In this document: one piece after another, positions 1-9,315 of the stretch
Position numbering within the stretch: the stretch's first letter is position 1
Layout of the letters: each line of letters begins with the position of its first letter
Assembly: GCF_001506165.1 (NCBI RefSeq)
Contig: NZ_CP011427.1
Coordinates: 2,790,001 to 2,854,000, forward strand
Length of the DNA stretch: 64,000 nucleotides
DNA from: Pantoea vagans
Lineage (GTDB): Bacteria; Pseudomonadota; Gammaproteobacteria; Enterobacterales; Enterobacteriaceae
Direction of reading: 5' to 3'
The notes under the pieces: generated by a model
Told to the model about the DNA's origin: nothing
The model's input: only the letters and a program-made list of their open reading frames with translations
Database searches by the model: none
Position numbers and translations under genes: made by a program

Positions 1-1392
1 TGCCGCCCCATCTGTCCGGTGAAAGCGCCGATGCAGAAGAACTGCCTGTTTTTCACCAGCGCCGAAGCCGCCGAGAAGGCCCATTTCCGTCCCTGCCTGC
101 GCTGCCGCCCGGAACTGGCCCCCGGTTTTGCGCCGGTCGATAGTCATCACCGCATCGCCGATCGCCTGATCCGCCGTATTGAAGAGGGCTTGCTGGAAGA
201 GCAAGAGACGCTCGCCGATATCGCCAATGAGTTTGCCCTGAGCGAACGCCAACTTCGACGCGTGGTGCAACAGGAGCTGGGCGTATCGCCTATTGAACTA
301 CGCCAAACGCGACGCATGCTGCTGGCGAAGCAACTCCTTACCGAGACCTCACTGCCCGTAACAGAAATCGCCTATGCCAGCGGTTTCCGTAGCCTGCGCC
401 GCTTTAATGATGTATTCCAGGCACGCTATCGCATGACGCCCTCTCGCCTGCGCAAGCAAAGCCAACCTGACAGCATGACGACGGTGCAAGAGAGCGCTGA
501 GCTACGTCTCAGCTATCGCCCGCCCTATGACTGGGCCGCGATTATCGATTTCCTGCAACAGCGCGTGATGAAGGAGGTGGAGTGGGTCAGTGAAGGCGTC
601 TATCACCGCACCGTGGCGCTGGGGCATTGCCGAGGCTGGGTGCGGATCAGCCATCTTCCTGAAAAGCAGGCGCTCAAAGTCCAGTTCACCACCACCTTAA
701 CCCCGGTTTTGCCCGCATTGCTGCGGCGACTGCGTGACCTGTTTGATCTGGATGCCCAACCACAGCGCATCAGCGAGCAGCTAAGCCAGGATCCGCTGTT
801 AGCCGAGAGTGTGTCTCGCTATCCCGGGTTACGCGTTCCTGGTGCGTTTGACGGCTTTGAATTGGGTGTGCGCGCTATCCTCGGCCAGCAGGTCACGGTG
901 AAAGCTGCCACCACCTTAAGCAGTCGCGTAGCCGAACGTTTCGGTGAACCGCTGACCACGCCATGGCCTGAACTTTCTCGCTTACCGCCTACTGCAGAAT
1001 CACTAGCAACCGCCACCATCGATGATATCGCCAGTCTTGGCATCGTCAGCGCGCGCTCACAGGCGATTCAGGCGCTGGCGCAGGCTTGTGCCTCCGGGGA
1101 GCTACGCTTTAACGGTGCAGTGAATCCTGACGTGGTACAGCAGCAACTGCTGGCGTTAAAAGGTGTTGGGCCGTGGACAGCGAGTTACATCGCGATGCGT
1201 GCCCTACGCTGGCCGGATGCGTTCCCGAAAGAGGACATTGCGATTCGTAACAATCTCGGCGGCGTCAGTGCCAAAGTGGCGGAACAGTTATCGCAGGTTT
1301 GGCGGCCATGGCGCAGCTATGCGGTACTGCATATCTGGAAGAGTTTGACGCCGGGTAAGAAGCAAAGCAGAAAAGCAAAAAGGCGCCTTTAG
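1..1392 (+). CDS. alkA: Ada-type Zn / AraC / AlkA fusion DNA repair protein (5' partial)
   Basis: The reading frame is open from the first base, so the true start lies outside the window; 463 codons are visible. Visible residues Cys1, Cys5, Cys32 and Cys35 have exactly the spacing of the four zinc ligands of the Ada methylphosphotriester domain (C38, C42, C69, C72 in E. coli). An AraC-type helix-turn-helix region follows at about residues 55-150. The C-terminal half is an AlkA-like 3-methyladenine glycosylase: an AlkA N-terminal domain, then HhH-GPD with GVGPWTASYIAMRAL and Asp412 (in PKEDIAIR) at the place of the catalytic Asp. In E. coli, Ada and AlkA are separate proteins, and I see no alkyltransferase domain here. 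It likely senses alkylated DNA and excises alkylated bases. The domain assignment is strong; the regulatory role is inferred. Confidence 0.9.
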   Translation, partial: CRPICPVKAPMQKNCLFFTSAEAAEKAHFRPCLRCRPELAPGFAPVDSHHRIADRLIRRIEEGLLEEQETLADIANEFALSERQLRRVVQQELGVSPIELRQTRRMLLAKQLLTETSLPVTEIAYASGFRSLRRFNDVFQARYRMTPSRLRKQSQPDSMTTVQESAELRLSYRPPYDWAAIIDFLQQRVMKEVEWVSEGVYHRTVALGHCRGWVRISHLPEKQALKVQFTTTLTPVLPALLRRLRDLFDLDAQPQRISEQLSQDPLLAESVSRYPGLRVPGAFDGFELGVRAILGQQVTVKAATTLSSRVAERFGEPLTTPWPELSRLPPTAESLATATIDDIASLGIVSARSQAIQALAQACASGELRFNGAVNPDVVQQQLLALKGVGPWTASYIAMRALRWPDAFPKEDIAIRNNLGGVSAKVAEQLSQVWRPWRSYAVLHIWKSLTPGKKQSRKAKRRL

Positions 1393-1404
1393 GGCGCCTT
1401 TCTA
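1379..1404. terminator. Bidirectional terminator between alkA and the tRNA-Lys genes
   Basis: A 9-bp stem (AAAGGCGCC / GGCGCCTTT) with a 5-base loop overlaps the alkA stop codon. A-rich sequence precedes it and T-rich sequence follows, so it can end transcription of alkA and of the converging tRNA-Lys operon. Confidence 0.8.
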
Positions 1405-1409
1405 CATAG

Positions 1410-1485
1410 TGGTGGGTCGTGCAGGATTCGAACCTGCGACCAATTGATTAAAAGTCAACTGCTCTACCAACTGAGCTAACGACCC
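1410..1485 (-). tRNA. tRNA-Lys (TTT), copy 3 in transcription order
   Basis: Reading the minus strand gives a 76-nt tRNA starting GGGTCGTTAGCTCAGTTGG, with anticodon TTT in the loop CTTTTAA, a GGTTCGAATCC T-arm and an encoded CCA end. It is the last of three identical copies transcribed away from cpoB, next to the shared terminator. E. coli has a mixed Lys/Val operon at this site. Confidence 0.97.
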
Positions 1486-1515
1486 CTCGATGAGGGCTTA
1501 CAACTTTACACTTGA

Positions 1516-1591
1516 TGGTGGGTCGTGCAGGATTCGAACCTGCGACCAATTGATTAAAAGTCAACTGCTCTACCAACTGAGCTAACGACCC
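1516..1591 (-). tRNA. tRNA-Lys (TTT), copy 2
   Basis: Second identical 76-nt tRNA-Lys with anticodon TTT and encoded CCA. It is separated from its neighbours by 30 and 52 bp, so all three copies are likely cut from one precursor. Confidence 0.97.
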
Positions 1592-1643
1592 ATCAAGGTT
1601 GTGAAGCGACTGAAGAAAACATCTAACATACAGCAGGTTAAGA

Positions 1644-1719
1644 TGGTGGGTCGTGCAGGATTCGAACCTGCGACCAATTGATTAAAAGTCAACTGCTCTA
1701 CCAACTGAGCTAACGACCC
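1644..1719 (-). tRNA. tRNA-Lys (TTT), copy 1
   Basis: First tRNA-Lys of the operon in transcription order, identical to the other two: anticodon TTT, intact acceptor stem GGGTCGT/ACGACCC and encoded CCA. It lies about 45 bp downstream of a promoter-like element in the cpoB-tRNA gap. Confidence 0.97.
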
Positions 1720-1769
1720 ATCTTCAGGCTGCCGGACGCTTTGTTAAACTGCCCGGGCAACGGCGGCAT

Positions 1770-1797
1770 ATATTACTGATTTAGCGGGAGGGCGCAA
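1770..1797 (-). promoter_or_regulatory. Putative sigma70 promoter of the tRNA-Lys operon
   Basis: On the minus strand, TTGCGC (1792-1797) and TAATAT (1770-1775) are spaced 16 bp apart. A GC-rich stretch (GCCGCCG) follows where the start-site discriminator would be, as is typical of stringently controlled stable-RNA promoters. Prediction from sequence only. Confidence 0.6.
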
Positions 1798-1884
1798 CCC
1801 TTATTTCTCACCAAATCACTCAATTGCTTACCTTTCATGCTGCAAGACCAGAAATCATACGAAATCCGGTCATTGCTGCACAAA

Positions 1885-2694
1885 TTACATCCCAGCGAGA
1901 CGCTTTTGCGCCAGCTTGGCAGATTCGCTGCTTGGGAATTGTTTGATCACTTGTTGATAGACCGCTTTAGCTTTCGCCGTATCGTTCTTCTCTTGCATGA
2001 TCACGCCAACCTTAAACAACGCTTCTGGGGCCTTCGGCGACTTCGCATAGTTCTTCACCACAGTGGCAAAATAATACGCGGCATCGTCCTTCTTACCCTT
2101 GTTGTAATACAACTGACCCAGCCAATAATTGGCGTTCGGTTGATACGTGGAGTCAGGATACTTCTTCACCCACGCCTGCAGGGCAGTAATGGCCTGATCG
2201 AACTGCTTCTTCTCCAGAATCAGCGCGACGGCAGCATTGTAATCGGTATTGGCATCGCCGGTTTGTGCAGGGGCAGCGGAACTTCCACTTGCATTGCTAC
2301 CGCCTGCATCAGCGTTTCCCGCAGCACCTGCTGCTCCCGCCGCTGCGGCATCACCGCCACCGCTCGTCTGTGCGCCGTTACTCCCACTGCTCAGACTATC
2401 AATCTGCTGATAAAGCTGCTTCTGGCGCTCAATCACCTGATTAAGTTGATAGCTGTTCTGTTGGATTTGGCCGCGCAGCGAATCGATATCGCTTTGGTTG
2501 TCACTCATCTGCTGCTGCAATTGCTGCAGAAGCTGAGCCTGGGCATTGGAGATACGTTCAAGATTGGTGACACGGTCTTCGACCGAGCCTGAGCCAACGC
2601 TACTGATTGACGCTTGGGCAATAGCGGCCCAAGGAGCCGCTACGCCAACCAGTAACGACAGACTCAACAAATGAAGTCTGAAGTTACTCATCAT
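1885..2694 (-). CDS. cpoB: Cell division coordinator CpoB (YbgF)
   Basis: Periplasmic protein that links outer-membrane constriction by Tol-Pal to septal peptidoglycan synthesis by PBP1b/LpoB. The 269-residue product has a signal peptide ending about AIAQA. A trimerising coiled coil rich in Gln, Leu and Asn follows (about residues 40-105), then a low-complexity Ala/Gly/Ser linker (about 105-145) and TPR repeats to the C-terminus (SEL-type NYWLGQLYYNKGKKDDA and similar). The start MMSNFR aligns with MSSNFR of E. coli. It begins 9 bp after pal, is last in the tol-pal operon and is followed by tRNA-Lys genes, as in E. coli. Confidence 0.95.
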   Translation of the reverse strand: MMSNFRLHLLSLSLLVGVAAPWAAIAQASISSVGSGSVEDRVTNLERISNAQAQLLQQLQQQMSDNQSDIDSLRGQIQQNSYQLNQVIERQKQLYQQIDSLSSGSNGAQTSGGGDAAAAGAAGAAGNADAGGSNASGSSAAPAQTGDANTDYNAAVALILEKKQFDQAITALQAWVKKYPDSTYQPNANYWLGQLYYNKGKKDDAAYYFATVVKNYAKSPKAPEALFKVGVIMQEKNDTAKAKAVYQQVIKQFPSSESAKLAQKRLAGM

Positions 2695-2703
2695 ATGATG
2701 CTC

Positions 2704-3219
2704 TTAGTAAACCAGTACGGCACGACGGTTTTTAGCGTAAGCCGCTTCGTCATGACCCAGTACAGCTGGTTTCTCTTTACCGTAAGAAACGATAGACATC
2801 TGGTCAGCAGACACGCCTTTACCCTGCAGATACATCTTAACGGCGTTAGCACGACGCTCGCCCAGGGCGATGTTGTACTCTGGGGTACCGCGCTCATCCG
2901 CGTGACCTTCGATGGTCACTTTGTAAGACGGGTTACCACGCAGGAATGCTGCGTGCTGATCCAGCATCTGAGCGTAGTCAGAAGCGACGTCATACTTATC
3001 CAGACCGAAGTAAACGATGTTGTTCTGCTGCAGCTGCTGCATCTGCAGACGCGCTTGCTCGTCAGAAGACATGTTACCGTTCTGGCCAGCACCGTAAGCG
3101 CCGTTGTCTGCGCCCATACCGGTCTGGTCGTTGTTGTTGTTTTTGTGTGAGCTACATGCAGCTACCGCGATTACCGGCAGAGCCAGCATCAAACCCTTCA
3201 GCACTTTGTTCAGTTGCAT
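2704..3219 (-). CDS. pal: Peptidoglycan-associated lipoprotein Pal
   Basis: Outer-membrane lipoprotein that binds peptidoglycan and TolB and relocates to the septum during division. The 171-residue product has a lipoprotein signal with lipobox VAAC at about residues 19-22, then an Asn-rich tether. The C-terminal OmpA-like domain carries [15 protein letters not shown], the conserved peptidoglycan (DAP) binding segment. It lies 64 bp after tolB and just before cpoB. Length matches E. coli Pal (173). Confidence 0.97.
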   Translation of the reverse strand: MQLNKVLKGLMLALPVIAVAACSSHKNNNNDQTGMGADNGAYGAGQNGNMSSDEQARLQMQQLQQNNIVYFGLDKYDVASDYAQMLDQHAAFLRGNPSYKVTIEGHADERGTPEYNIALGERRANAVKMYLQGKGVSADQMSIVSYGKEKPAVLGHDEAAYAKNRRAVLVY

Positions 3220-3283
3220 TTCTTTATCCTATTATTTTGTTTGCTATACATGGTTATCCCCCACTATGCAGGGGACCTATGCA

Positions 3284-4579
3284 TTACAGATACGGCGACC
3301 AGGCAGGGAATTTGACCTGTCCATCGGTTGCCGGAAGACGCGCTTTGAAACGCCCATCTGTTGAAACCAACTGCAACACGGAACCCATCCCCTGAGTAGA
3401 GCTATAGATTACCATCGTGCCGTTAGGGGCCAGACTTGGCGTCTCATCCAGGAACGTGTCCGTTATTGTTTGAACGGCTCCCGTTACCAGATCCTGTTTG
3501 GCGACATGCTGAGCACCACCGGCGCTGCTGATCATCACCATCGTTTTGCCGTCGGAAGACACATCCGCATCCTGGTTCTGAGCACCTTCCCAGGTAATAC
3601 GTTGTGGCGCACCGCCGTTAATACCAATCTTATAAATCTGAGGCGCACCCGCCTGATCCGAGGTATAAGCCAGTGTCTGGCTATCCGGGAACCAGGTCGG
3701 TTCGGTGCTGTTATAACGACCATCAGTCACCTGACGCGTCTGACCTGAAGCCAGATCCATCACATACAAATTCAGGCTACCGGTTTTAGACAGCGCAAAG
3801 GCCAGCTTAGAACCATCCGGCGAGAAGGCCGGAGCACCGTTGTGGCGTGGGTAAGAAGCAACCTGACGAATCGCACCGTTGGCCAGCGTCTGCACCACCA
3901 GAGCCGATTTACCGCTCTCGAAGGTCACGTAAGCCACTTTACTGCCGTCTGGTGACCAGGCTGGTGACATCAATGGTTCTGGTGAGCGATGCACCACAAA
4001 CTGGTTATAACCGTCGTAGTCGGATACGCGCAGTTCATACGGGAACTGACCGCCGTTGGTCTGCACCACGTAAGCGATACGCGTACGGAATGCACCTTTA
4101 ATACCGGTCAGCTTCTCGAACACTTCGTCACTGGCGGTGTGGGCAGCATAACGCAACCACTGCTTAGTCACTTTATAAGAGTTCTGCGCCAATACTGTAC
4201 CTGGCGCACCGCCGGTATCCACCAGTTGGTAAGCAACCTGATAACTGCCATCTGGGTTAGGCGTCACCTGCCCCACAACCACGGCATCAATACCCAGCGC
4301 GCTCCAGGCAGCAGGTTGAACTTCCTGCGCACTGGTCGGCTGTTGCGGCAGACGTGAACGATCAAGCGGGTTAAATTTACCGCTGTTACGTAAGTCAGCG
4401 GAAACAATCCCGCCCACATCTTCTGGTGCCGCGCCTGGGCCCGCCCATTTGAACGGAACCACACCTATTGGGCGTGCGGTATTCACACCCTGCGTAATTT
4501 CAATACGCACTTCTGCGTGCAGCATCGCTGCCCACAGCAGTACAAAAAAGCCTAACGTTACACGAAGTGCCTGCTTCAT
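3284..4579 (-). CDS. tolB: Tol-Pal system periplasmic protein TolB
   Basis: Periplasmic protein that shuttles between Pal and TolA. The start is taken at ATG 4579, which follows GGGAGATAAG and gives 431 residues (E. coli 430) with signal peptide [22 protein letters not shown]; the frame is open 27 codons further upstream. The N-terminal alpha/beta domain is followed, from about residue 165, by a six-bladed beta-propeller with repeated motifs such as [26 protein letters not shown] and [13 protein letters not shown]. It is 116 bp after tolA and 64 bp before pal. Confidence 0.97.
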   Translation of the reverse strand: MKQALRVTLGFFVLLWAAMLHAEVRIEITQGVNTARPIGVVPFKWAGPGAAPEDVGGIVSADLRNSGKFNPLDRSRLPQQPTSAQEVQPAAWSALGIDAVVVGQVTPNPDGSYQVAYQLVDTGGAPGTVLAQNSYKVTKQWLRYAAHTASDEVFEKLTGIKGAFRTRIAYVVQTNGGQFPYELRVSDYDGYNQFVVHRSPEPLMSPAWSPDGSKVAYVTFESGKSALVVQTLANGAIRQVASYPRHNGAPAFSPDGSKLAFALSKTGSLNLYVMDLASGQTRQVTDGRYNSTEPTWFPDSQTLAYTSDQAGAPQIYKIGINGGAPQRITWEGAQNQDADVSSDGKTMVMISSAGGAQHVAKQDLVTGAVQTITDTFLDETPSLAPNGTMVIYSSTQGMGSVLQLVSTDGRFKARLPATDGQVKFPAWSPYL

Positions 4580-4695
4580 CTTATCTCCCTTACCTGAACC
4601 TGAGTTCACGATAATTCGCACAGTTCCTGAAAAAACACGAGTACTCGTAAAATACGGCAAGCTAACCTTAGTTCAACCTGCCGTGGGTTACTGCA

Positions 4696-5982
4696 TTATT
4701 CCGGTTTGAAACGCATTGGCGCGTTTTTAAACACTTCATACACCGCTTGCGATGGCGGCTTAGGAATATGAGCTTGCTTCGCAGCAGTAATTGCAGCCTG
4801 GCACAACGCAGGGTCGCCGCCCTCTGCTTTAACATCGATCAGCAAACCATCCGGGGCCAGTTTGATACGCAGGTTACACTCTTTACCCTTATAAGTATCA
4901 GCATCATAGAAACGACTCTGAATCGCTCCCACAACCTGCCCCATATAGGAGTTAATCTCTGCGCCTGACGCACCAGCCTTTTTCTGATTCCCCTGCCCTG
5001 CTGCACCGCCAGAAGCTGTGCCACTTTTCGGTGCATTCTTACCAGAAGAAAGGCCACCTAACAGGTCATCAACGTCACTTTCATTCTTGGCCGCTTCCGC
5101 AGCGGCTTTTTTCTTAGCGTCGGCCGCCGCTTTGGCTTTCGCCGCAGCATCCGCTTTCGCCTTGGCAGCTGCATCGGCTTTGGCTTTTGCCTCTGCTGCA
5201 GCTTTCTCTTTCGCTGCTTCAGCGGCTTTTTCCTTCGCCTCTTCCGCTGCTTGCTCTTTGGCTTCTTTCGCTTCCTGAGCCGCTTTCGCCTTTGCGTCTG
5301 CTGCAGCCTGCGCTTTGGCCTCAGCAGCCGCTTGCGCTTTCGCTTCCGCCGCTGCCTTCGCCTGCTCTACGGCTTTCTCTTTCGCCGCTTCTGCCGCTGC
5401 CGCTTTCGCTTGCTCTTCCGCTTTCTTCTTCGCGTCGGCTGCTGCCTGCTTCGCTTCTTCTACGGCTTTGGCTTTCGCATCAGCTGCTGCTTTCGCCTGG
5501 GCATCTGCTTGCGCTTTCGCATCGGCTTTCGCTTTGGCTGCCGCCGCTTCAGCCGCTTTCTGCTGATCCTGAGCCTGCTTTGCCGCCGCCTCAGCGGCTT
5601 TCTGCTGTTCAGCTTGCTGCTTCGCCTGCTCTTTGGCTTCCTGCTGGGCCTGCAAGCGCTCTTTTTCCATCTCTTTCAGACGCTGCTGCTCGGCAGCCTG
5701 CTTCTGCTGTAACTCTTCGGCCTGCTGCTGTGACTGCTTCTGACGTTGTTGCTCAGCGCGTTGGCTGTCACGTTGCTGATTCTGCTGACGGTTATATTGT
5801 TCAACCACGGCACCAGAATCGACCATCACTGCGTCAATATCACTGCCGCCACCGCCGCCGCTGGATTCGATCTTTTCGTTAAACGAGCTCCAAATCAGCA
5901 GGGCGATCAGCACGATGTGCAGAATCACCGAAATGATTATCGCGCGTTTTAATTTGTCGTTCTGCTCGGTTACCTTCGACAC
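4696..5982 (-). CDS. tolA: Cell envelope integrity protein TolA
   Basis: Inner-membrane protein that spans the periplasm and couples TolQR energy to TolB-Pal. The start is GTG at 5982, as in E. coli. The 428-residue product has an N-terminal membrane anchor with the SVILHIVLIALLIW segment that contacts TolQR. A very long Ala/Lys/Glu/Gln helix follows at about residues 50-310. The globular C-terminal domain III has the paired cysteines KECNLR and PALCQAA. The repetitive middle is compositional bias, not a DNA repeat element. It is a common entry point for group A colicins and filamentous phage. Confidence 0.97.
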   Translation of the reverse strand: MSKVTEQNDKLKRAIIISVILHIVLIALLIWSSFNEKIESSGGGGGSDIDAVMVDSGAVVEQYNRQQNQQRDSQRAEQQRQKQSQQQAEELQQKQAAEQQRLKEMEKERLQAQQEAKEQAKQQAEQQKAAEAAAKQAQDQQKAAEAAAAKAKADAKAQADAQAKAAADAKAKAVEEAKQAAADAKKKAEEQAKAAAAEAAKEKAVEQAKAAAEAKAQAAAEAKAQAAADAKAKAAQEAKEAKEQAAEEAKEKAAEAAKEKAAAEAKAKADAAAKAKADAAAKAKAAADAKKKAAAEAAKNESDVDDLLGGLSSGKNAPKSGTASGGAAGQGNQKKAGASGAEINSYMGQVVGAIQSRFYDADTYKGKECNLRIKLAPDGLLIDVKAEGGDPALCQAAITAAKQAHIPKPPSQAVYEVFKNAPMRFKPE

Positions 5983-6007
5983 TCTCGGATCCCAAAAACG
6001 GTTCGCT

Positions 6008-6436
6008 TTAAATCGGCTGTGTCATCAAACCGACAGATTTCACGCCAGCCTGATGTAACAGGTTCAGCGCCTTGATGATTTCGTCGTAAGGCACATCCTT
6101 CGCACCACCAATCAGGAACACGGTCTTCGGATTGGCTTCAATGCGACGCTGCGCTTCACTCACCACCTGTTCCGGCGGTAGCTGTGTCATACGATCGTGA
6201 TCCACCACCAGGCTGTACTGCCCTACGCCAGCCACTTCGACAATGACCGGTGGATTATCATCCGTTGAGACCGTTTTTGAGTCGGTCGCGTCAGGTAAAT
6301 CCACTTCCACGCTCTGAGTAATAATCGGCGCAGTTGCCATAAAGATGAGCAGCAGTACCAACAGCACGTCCAGCAGTGGAACAATGTTGATTTCCGACTT
6401 AAGGTCGCGGCGCCCGCGACCACGGGTTCTGGCCAT
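6008..6436 (-). CDS. tolR: Tol-Pal proton-channel subunit TolR
   Basis: Inner-membrane protein of the TolQ-TolR proton-motive-force motor. It is 142 residues, the same length as in E. coli. A single membrane helix (about residues 18-38, VPLLDVLLVLLLIFMATAP) carries the essential Asp (D23-type). The C-terminal periplasmic ExbD-like domain contains the conserved LIGGAKDVPYDEI segment. It lies 13 bp after tolQ and 25 bp before tolA in the same operon. Confidence 0.97.
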   Translation of the reverse strand: MARTRGRGRRDLKSEINIVPLLDVLLVLLLIFMATAPIITQSVEVDLPDATDSKTVSTDDNPPVIVEVAGVGQYSLVVDHDRMTQLPPEQVVSEAQRRIEANPKTVFLIGGAKDVPYDEIIKALNLLHQAGVKSVGLMTQPI

Positions 6437-6449
6437 CGTTAACCTCGAC

Positions 6450-7537
<1,088 letters not shown>

Positions 7538-7742
7538 TCTACATCCCGGTCTCATTTTAAACGTTGCTACTATACGCAAGTGAGATCGGCTTGGGAATGG
7601 TCCGCCAGAGCCAGGAGAAAATAATTATCACACGTTAACAACTGGAAGGATTTTTGGGAGATTTCTTGACCAGGTACTGACAAAAACTCACGTCAGCACC
7701 TGAATTTAGACAAAAAACGCAGGGATTGGGGATACGCAGTGC

Positions 7743-8036
7743 TTAATGATAAAACCAGTAAATCCCCAGAACTAACACCAGCATCGCTGGCAGGGGTGAG
7801 AACACCGCTCGCCAGCGCGTTTGCAGTGGGCGAAAACCGGTGCCATGAATCACGCCGGCGCACACCGCCCAAATCAACAGTAATCCATGCCAGATAGCTA
7901 ACTCGCTGGTGCGGGCAGCAAAGCGTGAGGGTTGCCAAATGACACAACCCGCCAGCCATAACGCCAGTATCAACGAAAGGGCCCGTAACGGGCCCTTGTC
8001 CATCAGACGATAGAGTGTCTGAATCAGCGTGCGCAT
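7743..8036 (-). CDS. ybgE: Cyd operon protein YbgE
   Basis: Small integral membrane protein (97 residues, same as E. coli) co-encoded with cytochrome bd. Hydrophobic helices lie at about residues 18-36, 46-66 and 78-95, with the conserved core SRFAARTSELAIWHGLLLIWAVCAG. Its ATG overlaps the cydX stop (TGATG). The biochemical role is not well established. A 205-bp gap separates it from ybgC, where I see no gene. Confidence 0.92.
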   Translation of the reverse strand: MRTLIQTLYRLMDKGPLRALSLILALWLAGCVIWQPSRFAARTSELAIWHGLLLIWAVCAGVIHGTGFRPLQTRWRAVFSPLPAMLVLVLGIYWFYH

Positions 8037-8149
8037 CAGTGCTGTTTATCCTTCGCGCCGCTCTCTTCTGCTTGCTCGATCGCCAGCGCCGTGATCACGC
8101 CAAACGCACAGGCCAGCAGGGTGCCAAGAATCCAGGCAAAATACCACAT
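8036..8149 (-). CDS. cydX: Cytochrome bd-I accessory subunit CydX
   Basis: A 37-residue membrane microprotein beginning MWYFAWILGTLLACAFGVI, near-identical to E. coli CydX in its single transmembrane helix. The C-terminal tail is charged (EQAEESGAKDKQH). It is needed for stability and haem retention of the CydAB oxidase. It lies 15 bp after cydB, preceded by GGAGATTGAGC, and overlaps ybgE by one base. It is easily missed because of its length. Confidence 0.95.
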   Translation of the reverse strand: MWYFAWILGTLLACAFGVITALAIEQAEESGAKDKQH

Positions 8150-8164
8150 GCTCAATCTCCTTAA

Positions 8165-9304
8165 TCAGTACAGGGAGTGCGTATTGCTCTCAATGTGTTC
8201 TTTGGTGATACGGCCAAACATCTTGTAGTAGCACCAGGTGGTGTACGCCAGAATGATGGGAACAAAGATGATGGCAGCGAAGGTCATCACTTTCAGTGTT
8301 AACAGGCTAGAGGTGGCATCCCACATGGTCAGACTGGTGCCCGGCACGGTGCTGGAAGGCATGATGAATGGGAACATCGCAATGCCCGCCGTCATGATCA
8401 CGCAAGCCAGTGTCAGTGAAGAGAAGATAAACGCCCATGCGCCCTTCTCCATCCGCGAACAAAGAACGGTTAACAGTGGCAGCACCACACCTAACACAGG
8501 GAACAACCACAGTATTGGCGTCTGCTCAAAGTTCACCAGCCAGGCACCGGCTTCACGCACCACTTCTTTACCCAACGGGTTGGATGCAGCATGGTGATCA
8601 ATAACGCTTTTCACCACATAGCCATCAATGCCGTATTTCACCCACACGCCCGCTAACACGAAGCACACCATCATCACCAACGCGCTGATTTGCGCGGTGC
8701 CGCGTGAGCGCAGGTGGAGATCACCGGTGGTACGCATCTGTAGATAGGTTGCACCTTGCGTCAAAATCATCGCGACGCTGATCACGCCCGCCAGGAGACC
8801 GAACGGATTCAGTAACTGGAAGAAGTTACCGGTGTAGAACAGACGCAAGTACTCATCCGCATGGAAAGGAACCCCTTGCAGCAAGTTGCCAAACGCCACG
8901 CCAATCACCAGCGGCGGCACAAAGCTGCCGATGAAGATGCCCCAGTCCCAGGTGTTGCGCCAGCGCAAATCTTCAATCTTCGAGCGATAGTCAAAACCCA
9001 CCGGACGGAAGAACAGGGATGCCAGCACCAGAATCATCGCCACATAGAAGCCGGAAAACGCGGCGGCATATACCATCGGCCATGCAGCAAACAGCGCACC
9101 GCCGGCGGTGATTAGCCATACCTGGTTGCCGTCCCAGTGCGGGGCGATACTGTTAATCATGATGCGACGTTCTGTGTCGGTGCGACCCAGAATGCGCGTT
9201 AGCATGCCCACGCCCATATCAAAGCCATCCGTCACGGCGAAGCCAATCAGCAGCACGCCAATCAGCAGCCACCAGACAAAGCGCAATACTTCGTAATCAA
9301 ACAT
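8165..9304 (-). CDS. cydB: Cytochrome bd-I ubiquinol oxidase subunit II
   Basis: Membrane subunit of the high-affinity quinol oxidase CydAB, which reduces O2 to water without pumping protons. The 379-residue product (same as E. coli) begins MFDYEVLRFVWWLLIGVLLIGFAVTDGFDMG and has multiple transmembrane helices. The conserved acidic segment GFAVTDGFDMGVG is associated with cofactor binding and the proton path. It starts 11 bp after cydA and is followed by cydX and ybgE. Confidence 0.98.
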   Translation of the reverse strand: MFDYEVLRFVWWLLIGVLLIGFAVTDGFDMGVGMLTRILGRTDTERRIMINSIAPHWDGNQVWLITAGGALFAAWPMVYAAAFSGFYVAMILVLASLFFRPVGFDYRSKIEDLRWRNTWDWGIFIGSFVPPLVIGVAFGNLLQGVPFHADEYLRLFYTGNFFQLLNPFGLLAGVISVAMILTQGATYLQMRTTGDLHLRSRGTAQISALVMMVCFVLAGVWVKYGIDGYVVKSVIDHHAASNPLGKEVVREAGAWLVNFEQTPILWLFPVLGVVLPLLTVLCSRMEKGAWAFIFSSLTLACVIMTAGIAMFPFIMPSSTVPGTSLTMWDATSSLLTLKVMTFAAIIFVPIILAYTTWCYYKMFGRITKEHIESNTHSLY

Positions 9305-9315
9305 GGTCGCTCTCC

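Noticed and set aside
1837..2592. 251-codon plus-strand frame opposite cpoB.
   Set aside because: cpoB is the real gene, with signal peptide and TPRs; the other strand is compositional.
5070..5830. Apparent DNA repeats in tolA.
   Set aside because: Short AAG/GCA codon repetition encoding the long helix, not a repeat element or mobile DNA.
5187..5882. Long plus-strand open frames opposite tolA (231 and 153 codons).
   Set aside because: They are shadows of the Ala/Lys/Gln-rich helix of TolA, with Leu- or Arg-rich low-complexity translations and no ribosome-binding site.
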